Source: Hyparrhenia diplandra (lineage: Eukaryota > Streptophyta > Magnoliopsida > Poales > Poaceae). From it: a DNA stretch of 64,000 nucleotides. Position numbers and translations under genes: made by a program. Shown here in pieces: positions 22,601-34,840 of this stretch. The notes under the pieces are model-generated. The model saw only the letters and a program-made list of their open reading frames with translations. It did not search any database and was not told where the DNA came from. Within the stretch, counting starts at the first letter, position 1. Each line of letters starts with the position of its first letter. The stretch covers positions 1 through 64,000 of the forward strand of contig JADLZK010009202.1 in NCBI GenBank assembly GCA_015847255.1, read 5' to 3'.

Positions 22601-24234
22601 TAATGTAATGCACATGCACTATCAAACACATAGAACGTCAAGCATGTTCCAGTTAAGTGGCTGCAAAGGACCAAATCATTATCCCACAGCTCATATCAAC
22701 TATATGTCTAGATCCTTTCCTTACAACTCAATCATGCCAATAAAGCTCACAAGAAGTAGCCCTTGCAATAACTATTTCACTTCACTCAAGGATAGTCATC
22801 ATTTCATAAATGTTAGTATGTTACACTGAGAAAATAACAAATTTTCTGCCTTGCAGTTTACCCCTAAACATGCTCCTCCATTTGGATATGTAGCTACTGT
22901 TTTGCATATCATCTGACAAGAAACTATTGCTATGTTTAGAGAAAGAAAATTGGATCTACAAAAATGTCAAAATGGCTCAAGGTAGCTTGACAAGGAACCA
23001 AGTTTTACACCCATTTAACATCAATTTAAGCAAGTGAAAAAAAAGTCCAACGAAAAGAAAGCAACTAAAATGATCTAAACTTCAACATAAATAGGTGACA
23101 TCATGCTAAGTACAAATCATGATAAAAGAAGGTACAGAAGGCTATCAATTGAAAACATAGCAACCACCCAGGAAGTTTCACTCAATATATAATCAGAATG
23201 TTGCTTAAGAAATGAAAAAGGCACCTGAAATCTATCGTGTTGCCAAAGGAGCGAGAACCATTTGATTTGCTTCCATTATGCGGAAGGGAGTCAAGTAGAC
23301 CAAAAAAATTTGCAAAAGCTTCAGGACCACTGCACTGTCCCATTTCACCATCTTGATGACCAAGGTACAGGCAAAAGTGTCTGTCCTTGTATTTTTCAAG
23401 ATTACCTGTATACAAATGTAGAAGAGAACAACCAAAGTCACGAACAAGATAAAGACACTATCAAACAGGTCAAGCATCACACCAGAATTCTACAGCCCTC
23501 TCATGCACTAAATTCAGCAACTGTTTCTAAAAGGTGCCCAGAGCCCAGAGGTGCTGGACGTCCCCCTAATATAGGTAAGTATATAATATGGTTAGTCTTG
23601 AAAGATGGTTATTCTAACAGTTAAGATTGGATGATAAGACACTCAGAGTGGAAGGCTAAAGATTCCAACACGATAACAACCCCCCCCCTCCACCACACGC
23701 AAAAAAAGAAAGGATTTACTGCTGAAAAGACCCACCCATTGGTATGTAAAAACAGAGACAACTAACCATCAGAATATATGGCAGTTTCAGGTGGTATGTG
23801 ATTGAAGTCATGAACTTCGTCATGCTGGAATGCTTCCGGTACCCTAAATATGTAATCCATATCCTCATCCAGACTCTCGGATAAGTAGAAACAACCGAGC
23901 TTCTTAGGATTTGCTTCAACCTAATTTCAGAGTAAGCAAAGGAACTCAAATAGCATCATCAAACTCATCACAAAAAGATAAACTGAACAAGAAATTATAT
24001 GCTAAATGAAACAGATAGTAACAGCAAAGATGAACTCACATGGCATAAAATTACATAATGCATTTGCATCAATTGACAATCTAACTCCCAAGACAAAAAA
24101 AAATAGCTGTATTCCTCACTTACCAAGAACCTCTGGAACTTCATTGATGAACGCTTGTAATATTCCATGTCAATGACAGCTGAACTAGTGCCATCATCTG
24201 CTAGCCATATGAAAATAGACATAAGTAACACTTC

Positions 24235-24360
24235 CAAGTATAAGGAGTTTGTGGGGGGGGGGGAGCGGTGACTTGTGTTGTATGGGTTCCTGTTCCATAT
24301 TATTATCTTCTTAATATAAGATGTGCAACTCTCTTGTGTTTTCAAGAAAAAAAAAAAGGA
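24235..24360 (+). mobile_element. short LINE/SINE-like 3' tail in an intron
   Basis: TTAATATAAGATGTGCAACT followed by CTCTTGTGTTTTCAAG and a poly-A run resembles the 3' end of plant L1 elements (TTAATA...ATG...CTCTTGCGT-TTC-GA-poly A). Only about 120 nt remain, antisense to the host gene. A related tail sits at 28000-28085. Confidence 0.45.
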
Positions 24361-27300
24361 GTTCATGAACAACAGAATAACTCCTTGCCAATAACAGATG
24401 AATAGATTCCATCATCTATCAACAAAATAAAATAAAATGTGTGTAAATAAAAGACAATAACTTCAGAGGAGAGCTTGACCTCAATTTAAGGTGTACCATA
24501 TATAGTGACATAGTGGAACGGATAGACTAAGGAGTAAGGATTTACAGATATGGAAAGAAAAAAAAAAAAAATAGAGCAGCATGGCAGCAACAGAAGAGCG
24601 TAGAGGCTATGAATGCTCTCCTGTTAGGATTTGACATTCCTATAATGATTGCCCCTATATTCTTAACGACAGGGAATTGAGTCAACTGACTACAATGTAA
24701 AAAGAGAAAGCAATGCACAATTTTGGCAAACTGTTAGGCCCATTTGCAAATAGTAAAAACCAAATTACTAATGAATTCAATCAATACATACTATGGAAAC
24801 ACGAATTTCTGGAGTCGTTACAAATACAATTAACAAAATACAGTCAATGGTCAGTGAGTCTACCAGGCTTCAGTTGATATGGAATATTCAACACTGGAGA
24901 AATAGATGTCTTGAGATCTTCTTCAAACTGGGACCAATCTTTTATTGTAGTACCAGTGCTACCAGGTGATCCCAATGGAACAATCACAGCAGCCACATTG
25001 TCTGTCGTGCCTTTTGTAAAGCAACATGAACTACATAATCTGCCAAATTATGTTGTGAGATAGCAGAGGATCCAAAATCGTGAACACGAAATTTTGCATG
25101 CAGCATCAGGTCACAAACATCTTGCATAGTCATTTTCTCAAAGATCCCATCAGATGACCTTAATAAGAAAACTGTCATTTTCTGACAGAATCTGCCACCC
25201 TGTCAATTCAGGTGTTGATATTACACCGTACCTGCAAGAAAAAATTAGAAGGGTCACTTCAGCCCGTCCATTCAATTCTACTGAATGGAGAAATAGCATA
25301 TTATATCAACATTTTAAGAAACTCATCTTAGCATGGGACTAGCACTCTGCCTCAGGGGCGACTATCTGTTTTCAATCAATACCACGTTAAATAATGGCTA
25401 ACATGCAGATGCTCCTCTCACTAGCTAGGTATTTAAATATGTTCCATTTTGGCTGTCTTGGAATCTAGAACTATAGCTATTATAGAGTCGTAATTTCTAT
25501 TCCACACCCCATGCAAGTTATTACTGAACAGTTTCATTGTAGTACTCTTGAGGAAGGATGGCTGCTTTAGTCCCATGCAATTTTATTATATACAGATTTT
25601 TCAACAAGCAAACTGTAATACATGAAACAAAACAGGAGAAGCAGCCAACTGAGACAGAGATGGAGATAAGCTCAATAAATTGCAAGCTAACCTTTTGTAA
25701 GGAATGTCACCAATAGCTCTTGATAGCGCTAGCTCTCCATTAACACGGTATACACCAGCCCACTCAAGAACATAACCACCAGCAGCCTCCACACGGTTTC
25801 TCTCGTCTTCTCTATCAGGATGATGGTCCTTGGTCAACTCCCTTGCATGATACAATGGCCCATCATAATTTGCCAATGCAAATTCATCATTATTGATTGA
25901 GTTTCTCTTTCTTCTCCGTTTCCCTGATACAATGCAAACCTTAATACTATTATTCACCCAAAGTGCTAGAACACAGGTTATAAGGAAAATGAAATATGCA
26001 AAGCAAAATGCATGATTTATATGTGATCATAAAAAAATATGACTTTGGATCATTTCTCCTTACCTAAAACTAAAAATTAATGAAAAAATATTGAGCATAC
26101 TGATACATCCAATTTATGCATAATCCAGTATTGGTTCTGGGTGATTGGTGATTGCAACCTAATCCCTCCATTTGAAATTACAAGGAACAATTTATTTCCT
26201 TTGTTAGGACAAGACCTTGATCGACAATCTCTATCAATATGTCATTTATGTGATACTGAATCATAATTGTAAGTATTTCTTGAGTACAAATATAACAGCA
26301 CTAGCTTTGTATTACAAAACTCATATATTAAAAAATGATATTGTTGGCCAAATGCTTGTCCATCGACCAAGCTGAAATTATTCCACCATAAAGCATCTAA
26401 GGCAAGAAAGAATTAGGTATCCAATAATGGCAGCTACGCAGTGTCACCTCAAGGACTGTCTCACCTTAAATCGGTGTAAGCCCAGCTGACAAAATAAAAG
26501 GATGTGACGTTTAGGCCTTATGATGATAGAATATGCAGCGTTGGAGAGAATCTTGCACAGGAAATAAGGTCGTACTAACAAAAAAATGCAAACAACATCA
26601 TAGTGCCCAGAAATAGCCTACACAATGACTTGGATATGCACAGTTACCAGAATTAAGTAAATAATAGTTTGATTTATCTATGCCTTGTGATGGTTGACTT
26701 TACATCAAAGCTCTTATGCACCTTTTCCCATGTTGCTAGAGTAAACAAAGGGCTCTCAGCTAAACAGAGGCAATGTGGACCCAACCATGACAATCATATC
26801 TTATGTGATTATGATGTAAATCGGTACCACTAATATATGGGTCTAAGCCTCTAAGGATGTCAAGCCACAGAAAGATTGGGCTGATATTTACAATGCAGGT
26901 AAGAACCAACAGTACCCTGTTAACCTATTGTTGAAAGGAATATGACATCAACAGATGAAGGGGAAGAAAAGTAAGGAATGACAACCACCAAAAAAAAGAG
27001 CTATCTAGTAGAGGTGCATCAATATTCAACTGGCCTGGTACATCTGAAATTTTAAAGACTGAAGAATGAAACTTAACTATTTCGATGGTGCGAATCATAT
27101 CCTTGAGAGCACAGAAAAGCTTTTGAATCTCCGACATTGGCTGCTATAATTTGTCCATCAGCTATCAAGACCACAGTTGCTGTTGAACCAGACTCAAAAT
27201 TGTTCTGTAAAGCTTCCTGCATTGTACACGAAGAAGAATCCTCTGACATATGAAGCTATGTTACAAAATTTGACTATACAGATGAAACATGAGACCTTCC

Positions 27301-27984
27301 TTGGAGAATGTTAAATCAATATCATGAACTGCCCTCGTTAGTGCTTCCTTCAAATTTCCATGTGAAATGACCGGTCTAAAATCGCTGGCGTTGTCCAACA
27401 TGACCTGCAATTTTTCAGCAGTGAGAAAGTTTGGTTATGCTGAATCATTTGAACAATTATACTACATATGAATGAAAAATGGCATATGAAAAGGAAGACA
27501 TACCTCTCTCCATGGTTGGATTGGTCATCCTTGTACAGATTAAATACATCATTAAGAATAGTAATTTCCCTATATGTCAGTTTCCCAGTAGATTTTCTGA
27601 ACAGCATAGAATATATGCCATCGAGAAGAAAATAAACATGGAGCAGGAAGTAGTCAGAAAAAGCTTAGAAGCCATCTCACTAGCCTCAGCTCCATTATGA
27701 CCATCAAATATTGCCACCACTCCGACATCAACTTCCTTAATCCTCATCTGCTCTGTAATATGTTAGTGAGTTAGCTAAGATATATTATAGACAAAATAAA
27801 AACAAATAGAGTGCATGGAGTAACGCATTGAACCAGAGTAACTAAAATTCTTTTGAGAAATAACATTCCATTGAACTATCAATTGGCGTGCAACAGTCAT
27901 ATGTAGCATGGCCAGGGCCTGAGATGTGTCTCACCTAGCTGCCCTTGTGCCAATTGGAGGCTAGTCCTTGGAGGCTGGTGTCTC

Positions 27985-28080
27985 TAGGTTGAGGGTTTTT
28001 TTTTCCAAAGGGTGGGTTGGGGGTACAGGTTCTTCTATAGCCCTCTTGTGTATTCGAGCAAAAAAATAAAATAAAATAAC
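27985..28080 (+). mobile_element. short LINE/SINE-like 3' tail
   Basis: The sequence ends CCCTCTTGTGTATTCGAGC followed by an A-rich AAAATAAAATAAAATAA tail, much like the tail at 24235-24360 and the one near 60690. It lies between the first two exons of the PP2C-kinase gene. No target duplication was identified. Confidence 0.45.
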
Positions 28081-28951
28081 AGCAGCCATATGTCATCCCA
28101 GGGGATGGCTGCATGAGGCACTCATCAGTCATTACCATTGCACAACCAGAAGTATATGACCAATGTGGTAGACTGGTAGGCATAAGATGTTCTAACAAAT
28201 TCAGAATGATGACATAAAATCTATGATGACTCTAGAATACCTCCAGCAAATTCATTATTACAATTTGATACCCAGCTACTATCTGGAAATCAGCAATTCA
28301 GCATCCACTGTGGACTTCAGTGCTTTCCATCTTACCAACCCCTTCGAATAAGATGTCAAGCAACATGAGGCAAATACAAGCGCACTGAACTACAGCCTAG
28401 AAGATCATTTCAGCCTACATCTCTAGCTTGGTGCTAATAGCAAATAAATGTGCGGTGCCGCAATATTAGGGCTAACGCAACAATCCAGAAATTCAATTCG
28501 ATTCAGTTCACAGAATCTCTCCAACTCACTGGCTGATTTGAGCACTGCAAACTGAAGCATCCAGTTCACGTAGTGAATTTGGAGTACGTACTTTTTTTTT
28601 TTTTTTTTTTTTTTTGAGAATTATTTGGAGTACGTACCTACAAAGGGGATGCGAATGCCGAGGGCACAGATGGCGCGGTCCTCCTGGGACCGGCGACGGC
28701 CGCGGTCGGCCGCCACGTGACACCCCATCGGGGAGCTCTTGCCCCCGCCATCCCCTGGCCGTCGTGCGGGGAGGGTCCAGCGCGGCAGTGCGCCGACTGG
28801 AACACCGCGGGGGCGCCCCCTCCCGGTACACGGCGAGGCACGTCGCCGACTCGGCCGCGCACCACGGGAGCCGCGCGGGGAGCGCGTGGAGGACGACGAG
28901 GAGGAGAAGTAGGGTAGGGAGGCCGCGGCGGCCGGAGACGGGCAAGGGCAT

Positions 28952-30490
28952 CGGCGACGGAGAGTCGCCGGCGGAGGAGAAATGGGCCGAGCCAACGGTG
29001 TTTTGCTTCGTTTTATTTATTTGTTTATTTGGGGACTTTTTTTGGAAGAGAAGTAGGATTGGGCACGTGATATATGTGTATGCTTAAGCTCAAGTGTTTC
29101 TCGTCTCTTAAGTTTTTGTGACTTCTACTAAGCGAGATTCTTATGTTCCCTGTTTGTAATTAGACCTTGAATTGGTGAATTAAGAGCATCTTCACTAGAT
29201 CTCTTTTCTCTTAAAAAAAATCTAGTAAAGAAGATTTTTTATATCGAAAACTTTATTTTCTAGTTTCCTTTAGAAACCAATTCGAGGATTGTCCTTAGAA
29301 ACTAGTTCGAGGATTGTCCTTAGAAACTAGTTCGACACGAAACACAGTGCTTGCCTCATGAACACACGAGAGTTAGAGGTGATGACACGTGCACCATAAA
29401 CAACCATATAGTCGGCCACTTTATTACAAACCTTAGAGCATATATATAGAGATTGTACAATTATATTTATATATATTATTAATTATTAATGGTGCATGAG
29501 CTCACAAATCTATACAAATATAAATGCACCATGTAGGATTTCTATCCAACTTGGTTGATTCAAGCATATGGCCTAGCATAGATGCATCAGCTTCCAAATC
29601 ACCTTCGTCATGTCAAGTTGAGCAGCACGGTGTAGAGTATAAAGTGGAGCCAACGCCTCTCTGCTTGTATGAGACAAGCAACACAAGGGGTAATTATATC
29701 GTCAAGGAATTCAATCCATTCTCATATCAGCACTAAAGCATCAACATTAGTTTTGTATATAACATTGGAGGTGGTCTATAATTCTTCCTAGCTGTGATTG
29801 CTCTTCTTTCTCATCGTTCCCCAACTGTTCAAGCTCCATCAGATGATAGGACCAATGAATTACGGCTTAGCTTTACAAGACATTCTTTCGTCTGCATTTG
29901 CTTTGTTCGAGCTGACCACCATCTTCAAAGGAGCACATGTACAAGCGAGGTTTACCAGACATCGTTAGCATTTACTGGAACATATATGTACAAGCGAGGT
30001 CAGCAGTTGAAACATGAATAAAAGAAGTACAATGCAGATTCGGTTGTACTGGAGCAAGAAACAATTGCCTAGAAAAGGAATTTGAATAAAAGATAGTACA
30101 ACGGAAAACATGAATCTTTAGACTTTTTGACAACCCATGGTGTAATTAAATTTGAATCGAATGGTGATCGAAGTGCATGCATTGTTGACAGATCGATTTG
30201 ATCAACAGGTGTCCAGATGTTGGGGTGGCCCTTGTTGGTTTGAGTAGAATCACTATTCAAACAATTCACTGTCACATGTGACCCTGCCGCGCTGCCGGTA
30301 CGTACCTGGTGTGCACTTGATCCAGCGGCCTGCCGGTCGGGCTTGGTGCTTCGATCCGTTGTATTGTACGGAACGGATTGGAGTACAGACTCATGTGATT
30401 ATATTAATCTAAAAAAACTAATATGATCATTATTCTGTATGAAATGAAATTTTTAGAGCTATTAGAAAAGTTATTAAGAAATGAAATAAA
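28952..30490. other. upstream region of PP2C-kinase, no gene seen
   Basis: AT-rich DNA that should hold the PP2C-kinase promoter. No recognised gene. Contains the 25-bp tandem repeat at 29271-29338. A 70-codon open frame at 29524-29736 has no known domain. Confidence 0.4.
29271..29338. repeat. 25-bp tandem repeat, about 2.7 copies
   Basis: Units of TAGAAACTAGTTCGAGGATT plus GTCCT at 29271-29295, 29296-29320 and a partial at 29321-29338. The first unit carries two substitutions. Confidence 0.85.
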
Positions 30491-31608
30491 TCTATACTTA
30501 TTAATAAAAAGAAAATTTTCAGACATCCAGCCCATTCAATCTGTTCTAACTGTGAGAAGTCCACTCGCTGTCGCTCTCGCTCTCGCTCTCGCACTCCACT
30601 CTAGGCCTCTACACTCACGTTCCTCTATTTACTTTCTCTATCCATCATAATCATGCATTCTCTCCTCTATAACACTTTCTTCCGCACTCATACATCTTTA
30701 TATTTTCTACTCTATACCGGCTAAAAGTTTATCTAAATGTATCCATGTGGGATCTAGTTTTGAAGGATTTATTGCAAACGAATTCAATGGTGTGTCGGAT
30801 TTTAATTTAATGTTTTTGGTTTATGAGTTATATCATTTTTAGTTACATAAATGATGGGGCCCACCATTTGCATGCTCAGCTCTCGTTTCTCTCCCACGCC
30901 GCGCGACGGCATCTCCGGGAAAGTACACCCGCGCAGGGCCCGTGCAGGCGCCAAACTTCCAGAGAACTTTTAAGCCACGCTGGTTACCGGGGCCTGTACA
31001 GGAGACCGTTGCAGCTTTGTTTTCCTGTATAGCACTACTGGAAGGAGTCCACGCTGGATACCGGGGCCTATACAGGACTGCGGTCAGTCTCAGCAGCCCA
31101 GTCCAGCTTCATGTTGAGGCCCGCTTGAGCACAATCCGACCCACTTTAGCAGTCGTCGCAGCCCAAGGTGGGGATAATGGCGCACACATGTTTTCGAACT
31201 TTGGCCTCCACCCGCTGCAGTATGGAGGAGGGCTTGATCGTGTGCAGAGTTTTTATTTTATTTTATTTTTTGATTGGCAGGACAACACATAGGCAGACCC
31301 AAGCTAAGCAATGAATACCTGACAGGAACACAACTCGAATATGTGTTCTATTAAATAAAGGATATTTCAATCTCTAACTCTCATATATGTTCTATTAAAT
31401 AAAGGATATTTCAATCTCTAACTCTCTAGCATGAACACAAACTAGATACGTATTCGACTGAACAAAAACATATTGAAAATTTTTACTCCCATACAGCTCG
31501 GGTACTTGTTCTATAAAGAAGGATATTTAAACAATTTGTATCAATCTTATTGTTATTTTCGTAAGTATTTTATTGTTTCTCCCATTACAACGTAGGCATA
31601 TTTGCTAG
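30491..31608 (+). mobile_element. non-autonomous Helitron, degraded 3' end
   Basis: Starts TCTATACTTATTAATAAA after an A and ends CCCATTACAACGTAGGCATA...TTTGCTAG before a T, as expected for Helitron A/T insertion without target duplication. The 5' end matches the elements at 34883 and 57814 (complement). The 3' end matches them with the hairpin mutated, so this looks like the oldest of the three. No Rep/helicase coding. Length 1118 bp. Confidence 0.65.
31344..31431. repeat. 44-bp tandem duplication inside Helitron
   Basis: Two near-identical 44-bp units beginning TGTTCTATTAAATAAAGGAT, at 31344 and 31388, within the Helitron. Confidence 0.85.
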
Positions 31609-31643
31609 TAAAAACATAAAATAGAGAAAAAAAAACAAGCTCT

Positions 31644-31712
31644 TACCGAAATGTGAAGTCAGGTTTACTATACTAGATTTAGAGTGCAATGTTGTAACCG
31701 CTAGAGGGGATG
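31644..31712 (-). pseudogene. decayed tRNA-Gln-like sequence
   Basis: On the minus strand it aligns with the tRNA-Gln 280 bp away: CTCTAGCGGTTA in the D arm and ACTCTAAATCTAG in the anticodon arm. The T-arm and both acceptor strands have lost pairing. The anticodon position reads CTA in place of CTG. Part of the region 31609-31989, which otherwise holds nothing recognised. Confidence 0.65.
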
Positions 31713-31989
31713 CGATTAGTAATTCTACAGTGGCCTGCGTGTTATTCTTTCCTTCGTCAATGCTGCCCAAGTGGCCATGGATGCACGAGCCAAGCCTCCA
31801 TCGTACGAGGACCTTGGTGCCATTTCAGGAAAGTGCGATTGAGCGAAGACGTGAAGCAATTTGCACCCTGGACAATAATAACAAACATGACAGAGAAGCA
31901 ATTGTCTTTTGGAGCCGTTAGAAGAGTTAGTTATTACGAACGAAATAACAAATAAATAAGGAAAAAACAAAAAAATAGTGCAAAAATTA

Positions 31990-32060
31990 GGTCCCACCGA
32001 GATTTGAACTCGGGTTACTAGATTCAGAGTCTAATGTCCTAACCGCTAGACCATGGGACC
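31990..32060 (-). tRNA. tRNA-Gln(CTG): tRNA-Gln (anticodon CUG)
   Basis: A 71-nt cloverleaf on the minus strand. Acceptor GGTCCCA pairs with TGGGACC. The D arm contains GTCTAGCGGTTAGGAC, the anticodon loop is CTCTGAA (CTG, glutamine) on a five-pair stem, and the T arm is CCGAG-TTCAAAT-CTCGG. The B box (GTTCAAATC) is intact and a T5 Pol III terminator lies a few nt downstream. It resembles known plant tRNA-Gln closely and looks functional. Confidence 0.93.
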
Positions 32061-32290
32061 TTTGATACGCTCCTTAGTTCTAAGTTGTTTTATAACATTT
32101 ATTTTACGAGGAACCCACCGACTCTTCACACCCTTTCCACCATGCCTGCCTGGCAGAAGCCGTGCACGTACGGCACCCTGCCTATGCATTTCCATGTGTT
32201 TGAGTCCTTGTTTGCCTCGAGAGAGCACACCGCGATGAAACGAGGGAAAAAATTTAGGAGGGCCGGGGCTGAACTATAGTGTTACAACAA

Positions 32291-33367
32291 GGGACAATTA
32301 TCTGGCTACCGCCTTGTTTTGAAAAATTTAATTGCTCGTTCGCCCATTTTTTAACTTTCTTCGTTTCTTTTTGTTTTATGAAAGTGAACACTTCAGTTGC
32401 CCCTATCCCGTTAAGTCAAGTTAACGGTGTTAAGCTGAGGGTGAAAAGGCGAAAATGCCCTCGACATGAATGACCCAAGAATCACTCCATTTTTTTGACA
32501 AATGACAATACATATAGAAAAAAATATTGGTGGGCGGACATGTCATACACGATGATTCGCAACGTCACGAGCAAGACCGACTGCTAGGCCACGTGCATGG
32601 ACGACTGCCTCTGCGCTGCCGTGCTGCTGGACACCAACGCCTCCACGTGCAAGCAGCAGCTCCGCTCCTCTACGGCCGCGCCGGCGGCAGGTACCAGGCG
32701 ACAAGGGCCGTCGTGTCGGGCGCGCGGGCACCACCGTGCTGATCTGCAGCGGGCTCCTGACGTGCGTGTCGTTAGCTGTGCTCCTGGCGGCAGCGCGGCG
32801 GCCAACCGGAGGACGATCCCGGAGCCGGACGCGGTGGAGGCCATGGACGAGGAGACGCCCCTGAAGTCGTACAGCTACCAGGAGCTGGAGCACGCGACGG
32901 ACAGCTACCAGGCAGAGACTGGCCGACCCGCCGCAGCGCCCGCCTGGTCCGGCCGCGCGGGACAGCGCCGCCGCGTGCACCCTCGGCCGCGCTCGCCTGG
33001 CCCGTCCGCGCCCGCCTTGCCGACCGCCGCCACCAGTCTCCCGCCGCCGGCGCACCCTGAAACCCTAGCATCGGCAGTTTCCGCGTCGGCAGAAACACGC
33101 AAGCGCGAGCGGCGGTGCCGTGCGTGCGAACAGAAGGGAGGGGAGGAGAAGGTTATTGGATAAGGGGTAGTTTAGACTTTCTCCCTTTCTTTTCTATTTT
33201 TCTTTTTTCTTTTTGGTCCTTTATCCCACCAAAACGGATGGCAGCTCAAAATAGGGGCAAACGGTGGCTTCAGTGACGAAAACGAGGGGCAAATGAGCAA
33301 AGTTAAAAAAATAAGGGCAAACGAAAGAATTAGCGCTCAAAGCGAGGGCGGTTGCACAATTGTCTCC
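32291..33367. mobile_element. Pack-MULE with 9-bp target duplication
   Basis: Terminal inverted repeats begin GGGACAATTATCTGGC on the left and, read from the right, GGAGACAATTGTGCAACC. Similarity extends inward through CGTTCGCCC-like and AACTTT blocks for about 100 nt. Identical 9-bp direct repeats TTACAACAA flank the element at 32282-32290 and 33368-33376, the hallmark of Mutator-like transposition. Inside there is no transposase but GC-rich captured DNA: a lectin receptor kinase fragment (32540-32910) and a second GC-rich piece (32910-33165) of unknown origin. Length 1077 bp. Confidence 0.85.
32540..32910 (+). pseudogene. captured G-type lectin receptor-kinase fragment
   Basis: Across shifting frames: YTMIRNVTSKTDC, a stop in place of a residue, then ATCMDDCLCAAVLLD (Cys-rich region before the membrane in LecRK/RLK1-type kinases). 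YGRAGGRYQATRAVV follows, then a transmembrane segment (TVLICSGLLTCVSLAVLL) and the juxtamembrane SYSYQELEHATDSY, which normally precedes the kinase glycine loop. The sequence stops there. An in-frame TAG and at least two frame changes make it non-functional. It lies wholly inside the Pack-MULE. Confidence 0.8.
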
Positions 33368-33376
33368 TTACAACAA

Positions 33377-34176
33377 CGTAGTCCCACTATGACCCTTTAC
33401 AATATATATATAGACGAAAATAAAAATAGTTTCAAGTGTAGTCTTATATTGAAACATCGATGAACGATGAAAATCACATGCTTTAGACAAACAATATAGG
33501 CAAAGTTATAGACAGCTTTAGCCAAACAAAATAAGGTCATACTTAAGTACTTTTTAGAGAAATAATCAAATGAAGAACACGCTCATATACCGTCATATGT
33601 GATAACTGAATGAATAGAATAAATTCAGAATATGTGATTCATATACTCAGAATAGTTAATTCTCAAAAAAATATACTCAGAATAGTTTTTATTTACTTCA
33701 CGTAAATTGGATACATGGGAATAGGTTTCTTTCATAGACAACAGTAGCTAATGATCTCGGATGGATGAGTTAATAAATTGAAAACAAGTATCTAAACAAC
33801 TTGGCCAGACGGCCACCCGTTCTTTATCCTGGTCGCTTGCAGCCGTTGTTGGCGTGGGCCAGACTTGTCACTTGTGCCATGAGTTTGTGACCTGTTGGGC
33901 CTTGGAGAAAAGGACAGATCTTATTGGGCTGGAATATAGGATTGGCCCACCCTATGACGGGATTCAGTTCAGAGCCCCGGAATAACTCATGCTCAAAATT
34001 GCCCGAAAAAAAAAAAAAAACTCAATGTAAGAAAATTCGTGTGTGTTGACACTCGTGGAACACTCGACTTTTGTACTGCGTTTTAGGTGGTTGTTTTGGC
34101 GGTCCTGAACACCAGGTTGTTTATTCAGAAACAATTTGCCAGCTAGCTCACGCTGATGGACTAATAAATATTTTAT
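33377..34176. other. AT-rich intergenic, nothing recognised
   Basis: AT-rich DNA with a poly-A run near 34005-34020. From about 34080 the sequence is homologous to about 50355 onward, the downstream flank shared by the two defensin-like relics. No coding signal seen. Confidence 0.4.
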
Positions 34177-34604
34177 TTATTGGACTTCCATTAATGAAAT
34201 GGACATATTACCTCGCAAAGCAGTTGCACACACCCACAAATGCAATTTTTTTTTATAGCATCTAGCAATCTTGAGGCCTATGTCTTTGCAAGGCTTTTTT
34301 GCAATCTGAATCCTTAGTACAGAACGAACCAGGAATTTCGATGGCAACTGGCCAATCTTGGGCGGTCGATGCGGTGGGGATGGCGGATGAAACCTACAAT
34401 CAATAAGCAATATACAAACAAGACGGGTTGGTCAACATTTTTTTTTTCTCTCTAAGAGTATCTAGTTAAAATACGATGGAGGTATGCAGTAAAGTAATAA
34501 CCACACCTGGCTAATGTTAAGGTACAAGGCATGATAGTAAGAATCAAGAACAAGGCAATCGCCACAGGCGAGATCCTCGTTCTGTCGCTCTTAACGAGGG
34601 TCAT
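34177..34604 (-). pseudogene. defensin-like (DEFL) pseudogene, copy 1
   Basis: Exon 1 (34507-34604) encodes a clear secretory signal peptide (MTLVKSDRT ... VAIALFLILTIMPCTLTLA) and ends at a donor (CAG/GTGTGG). Exon 2 starts at 34393 after ATTGTAG. The Cys-bearing frame reads FCTKDSDCKK, then after a 1-nt slip ACKDIGLKIARCYKKK, in register with the paralogue at 50381-50804. Signal peptide, one intron and small Cys-rich domain is the usual plant defensin-like layout; such peptides are secreted antimicrobials or signals. The exon phases do not join cleanly and the Cys frame is split, so I call it a pseudogene. Confidence 0.5.
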
Positions 34605-34840
34605 GACGACGGAGTATATATATTTTACTACTCTTTTCTTTTATCTACCTACGAGGAGGCAGTGGAGAATAACTTGCTGTCTGTACACATTTATATTATA
34701 CAAGTGTTTATATACAAGTACATCCAACCTCCCGTCAATCAATAATAATATTATCTTTGAATATCTAATTAAGTTCCTCCTAACACCACGTCAAAGCACG
34801 ATTATATATATGTAGAGTAATAAATTTTTTATATCATATC

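Larger units (their letters stand above)
18306..28951 (-). pseudogene. PP2C phosphatase-protein kinase fusion, frameshifted
   Basis: A many-exon gene of the plant family like Arabidopsis At3g63340: signal/TM N-terminus, PP2C domain, linker, protein kinase. First exon 28638-28951 has a Leu-rich hydrophobic start (GLPTLLLLLVVLHALPA) and the SQEDR motif. Then 27504-27752 (VVAIFDGHNGAEASE), 27296-27404, about 27080-27212 (SGSTATVVLIADGQ, ANVGDSKA), about 25690-25925 (RVEAAGGYV, LSRAIGD) and 24863-25227 (SSDGIFEK). Linker exons lie at 24.2-23.2 kb. Kinase: 22.5 kb (RGSYGEVWLAF), 21049-21461, about 20820-20875 (HRDIKP), 20.7 kb, 20.5 kb (DFGSA), 20.0 kb (YTPPEA), 19.8 kb (DIWSVGVVMLEL), ending at 18.3 kb (NHPYFQEP). 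Catalytic motifs persist, but I count at least seven 1-nt breaks, near 28817, 28783, 27660, 27353, 25160, 25012 and 21436, mostly shortened homopolymers. The neighbouring LESV gene is intact, so true decay is more likely than poor sequence, but not proven. Confidence 0.75.

Noticed and set aside
29524..30021. Short + frames upstream of the PP2C gene
   Set aside because: No domain, splice partner or codon bias; treated as chance frames.
32753..33163. 188-codon frame continuing past the LecRK fragment
   Set aside because: The part after 32910 is low-complexity Pro/Ala/Arg sequence with no kinase glycine loop; it is a second captured piece, not a kinase.
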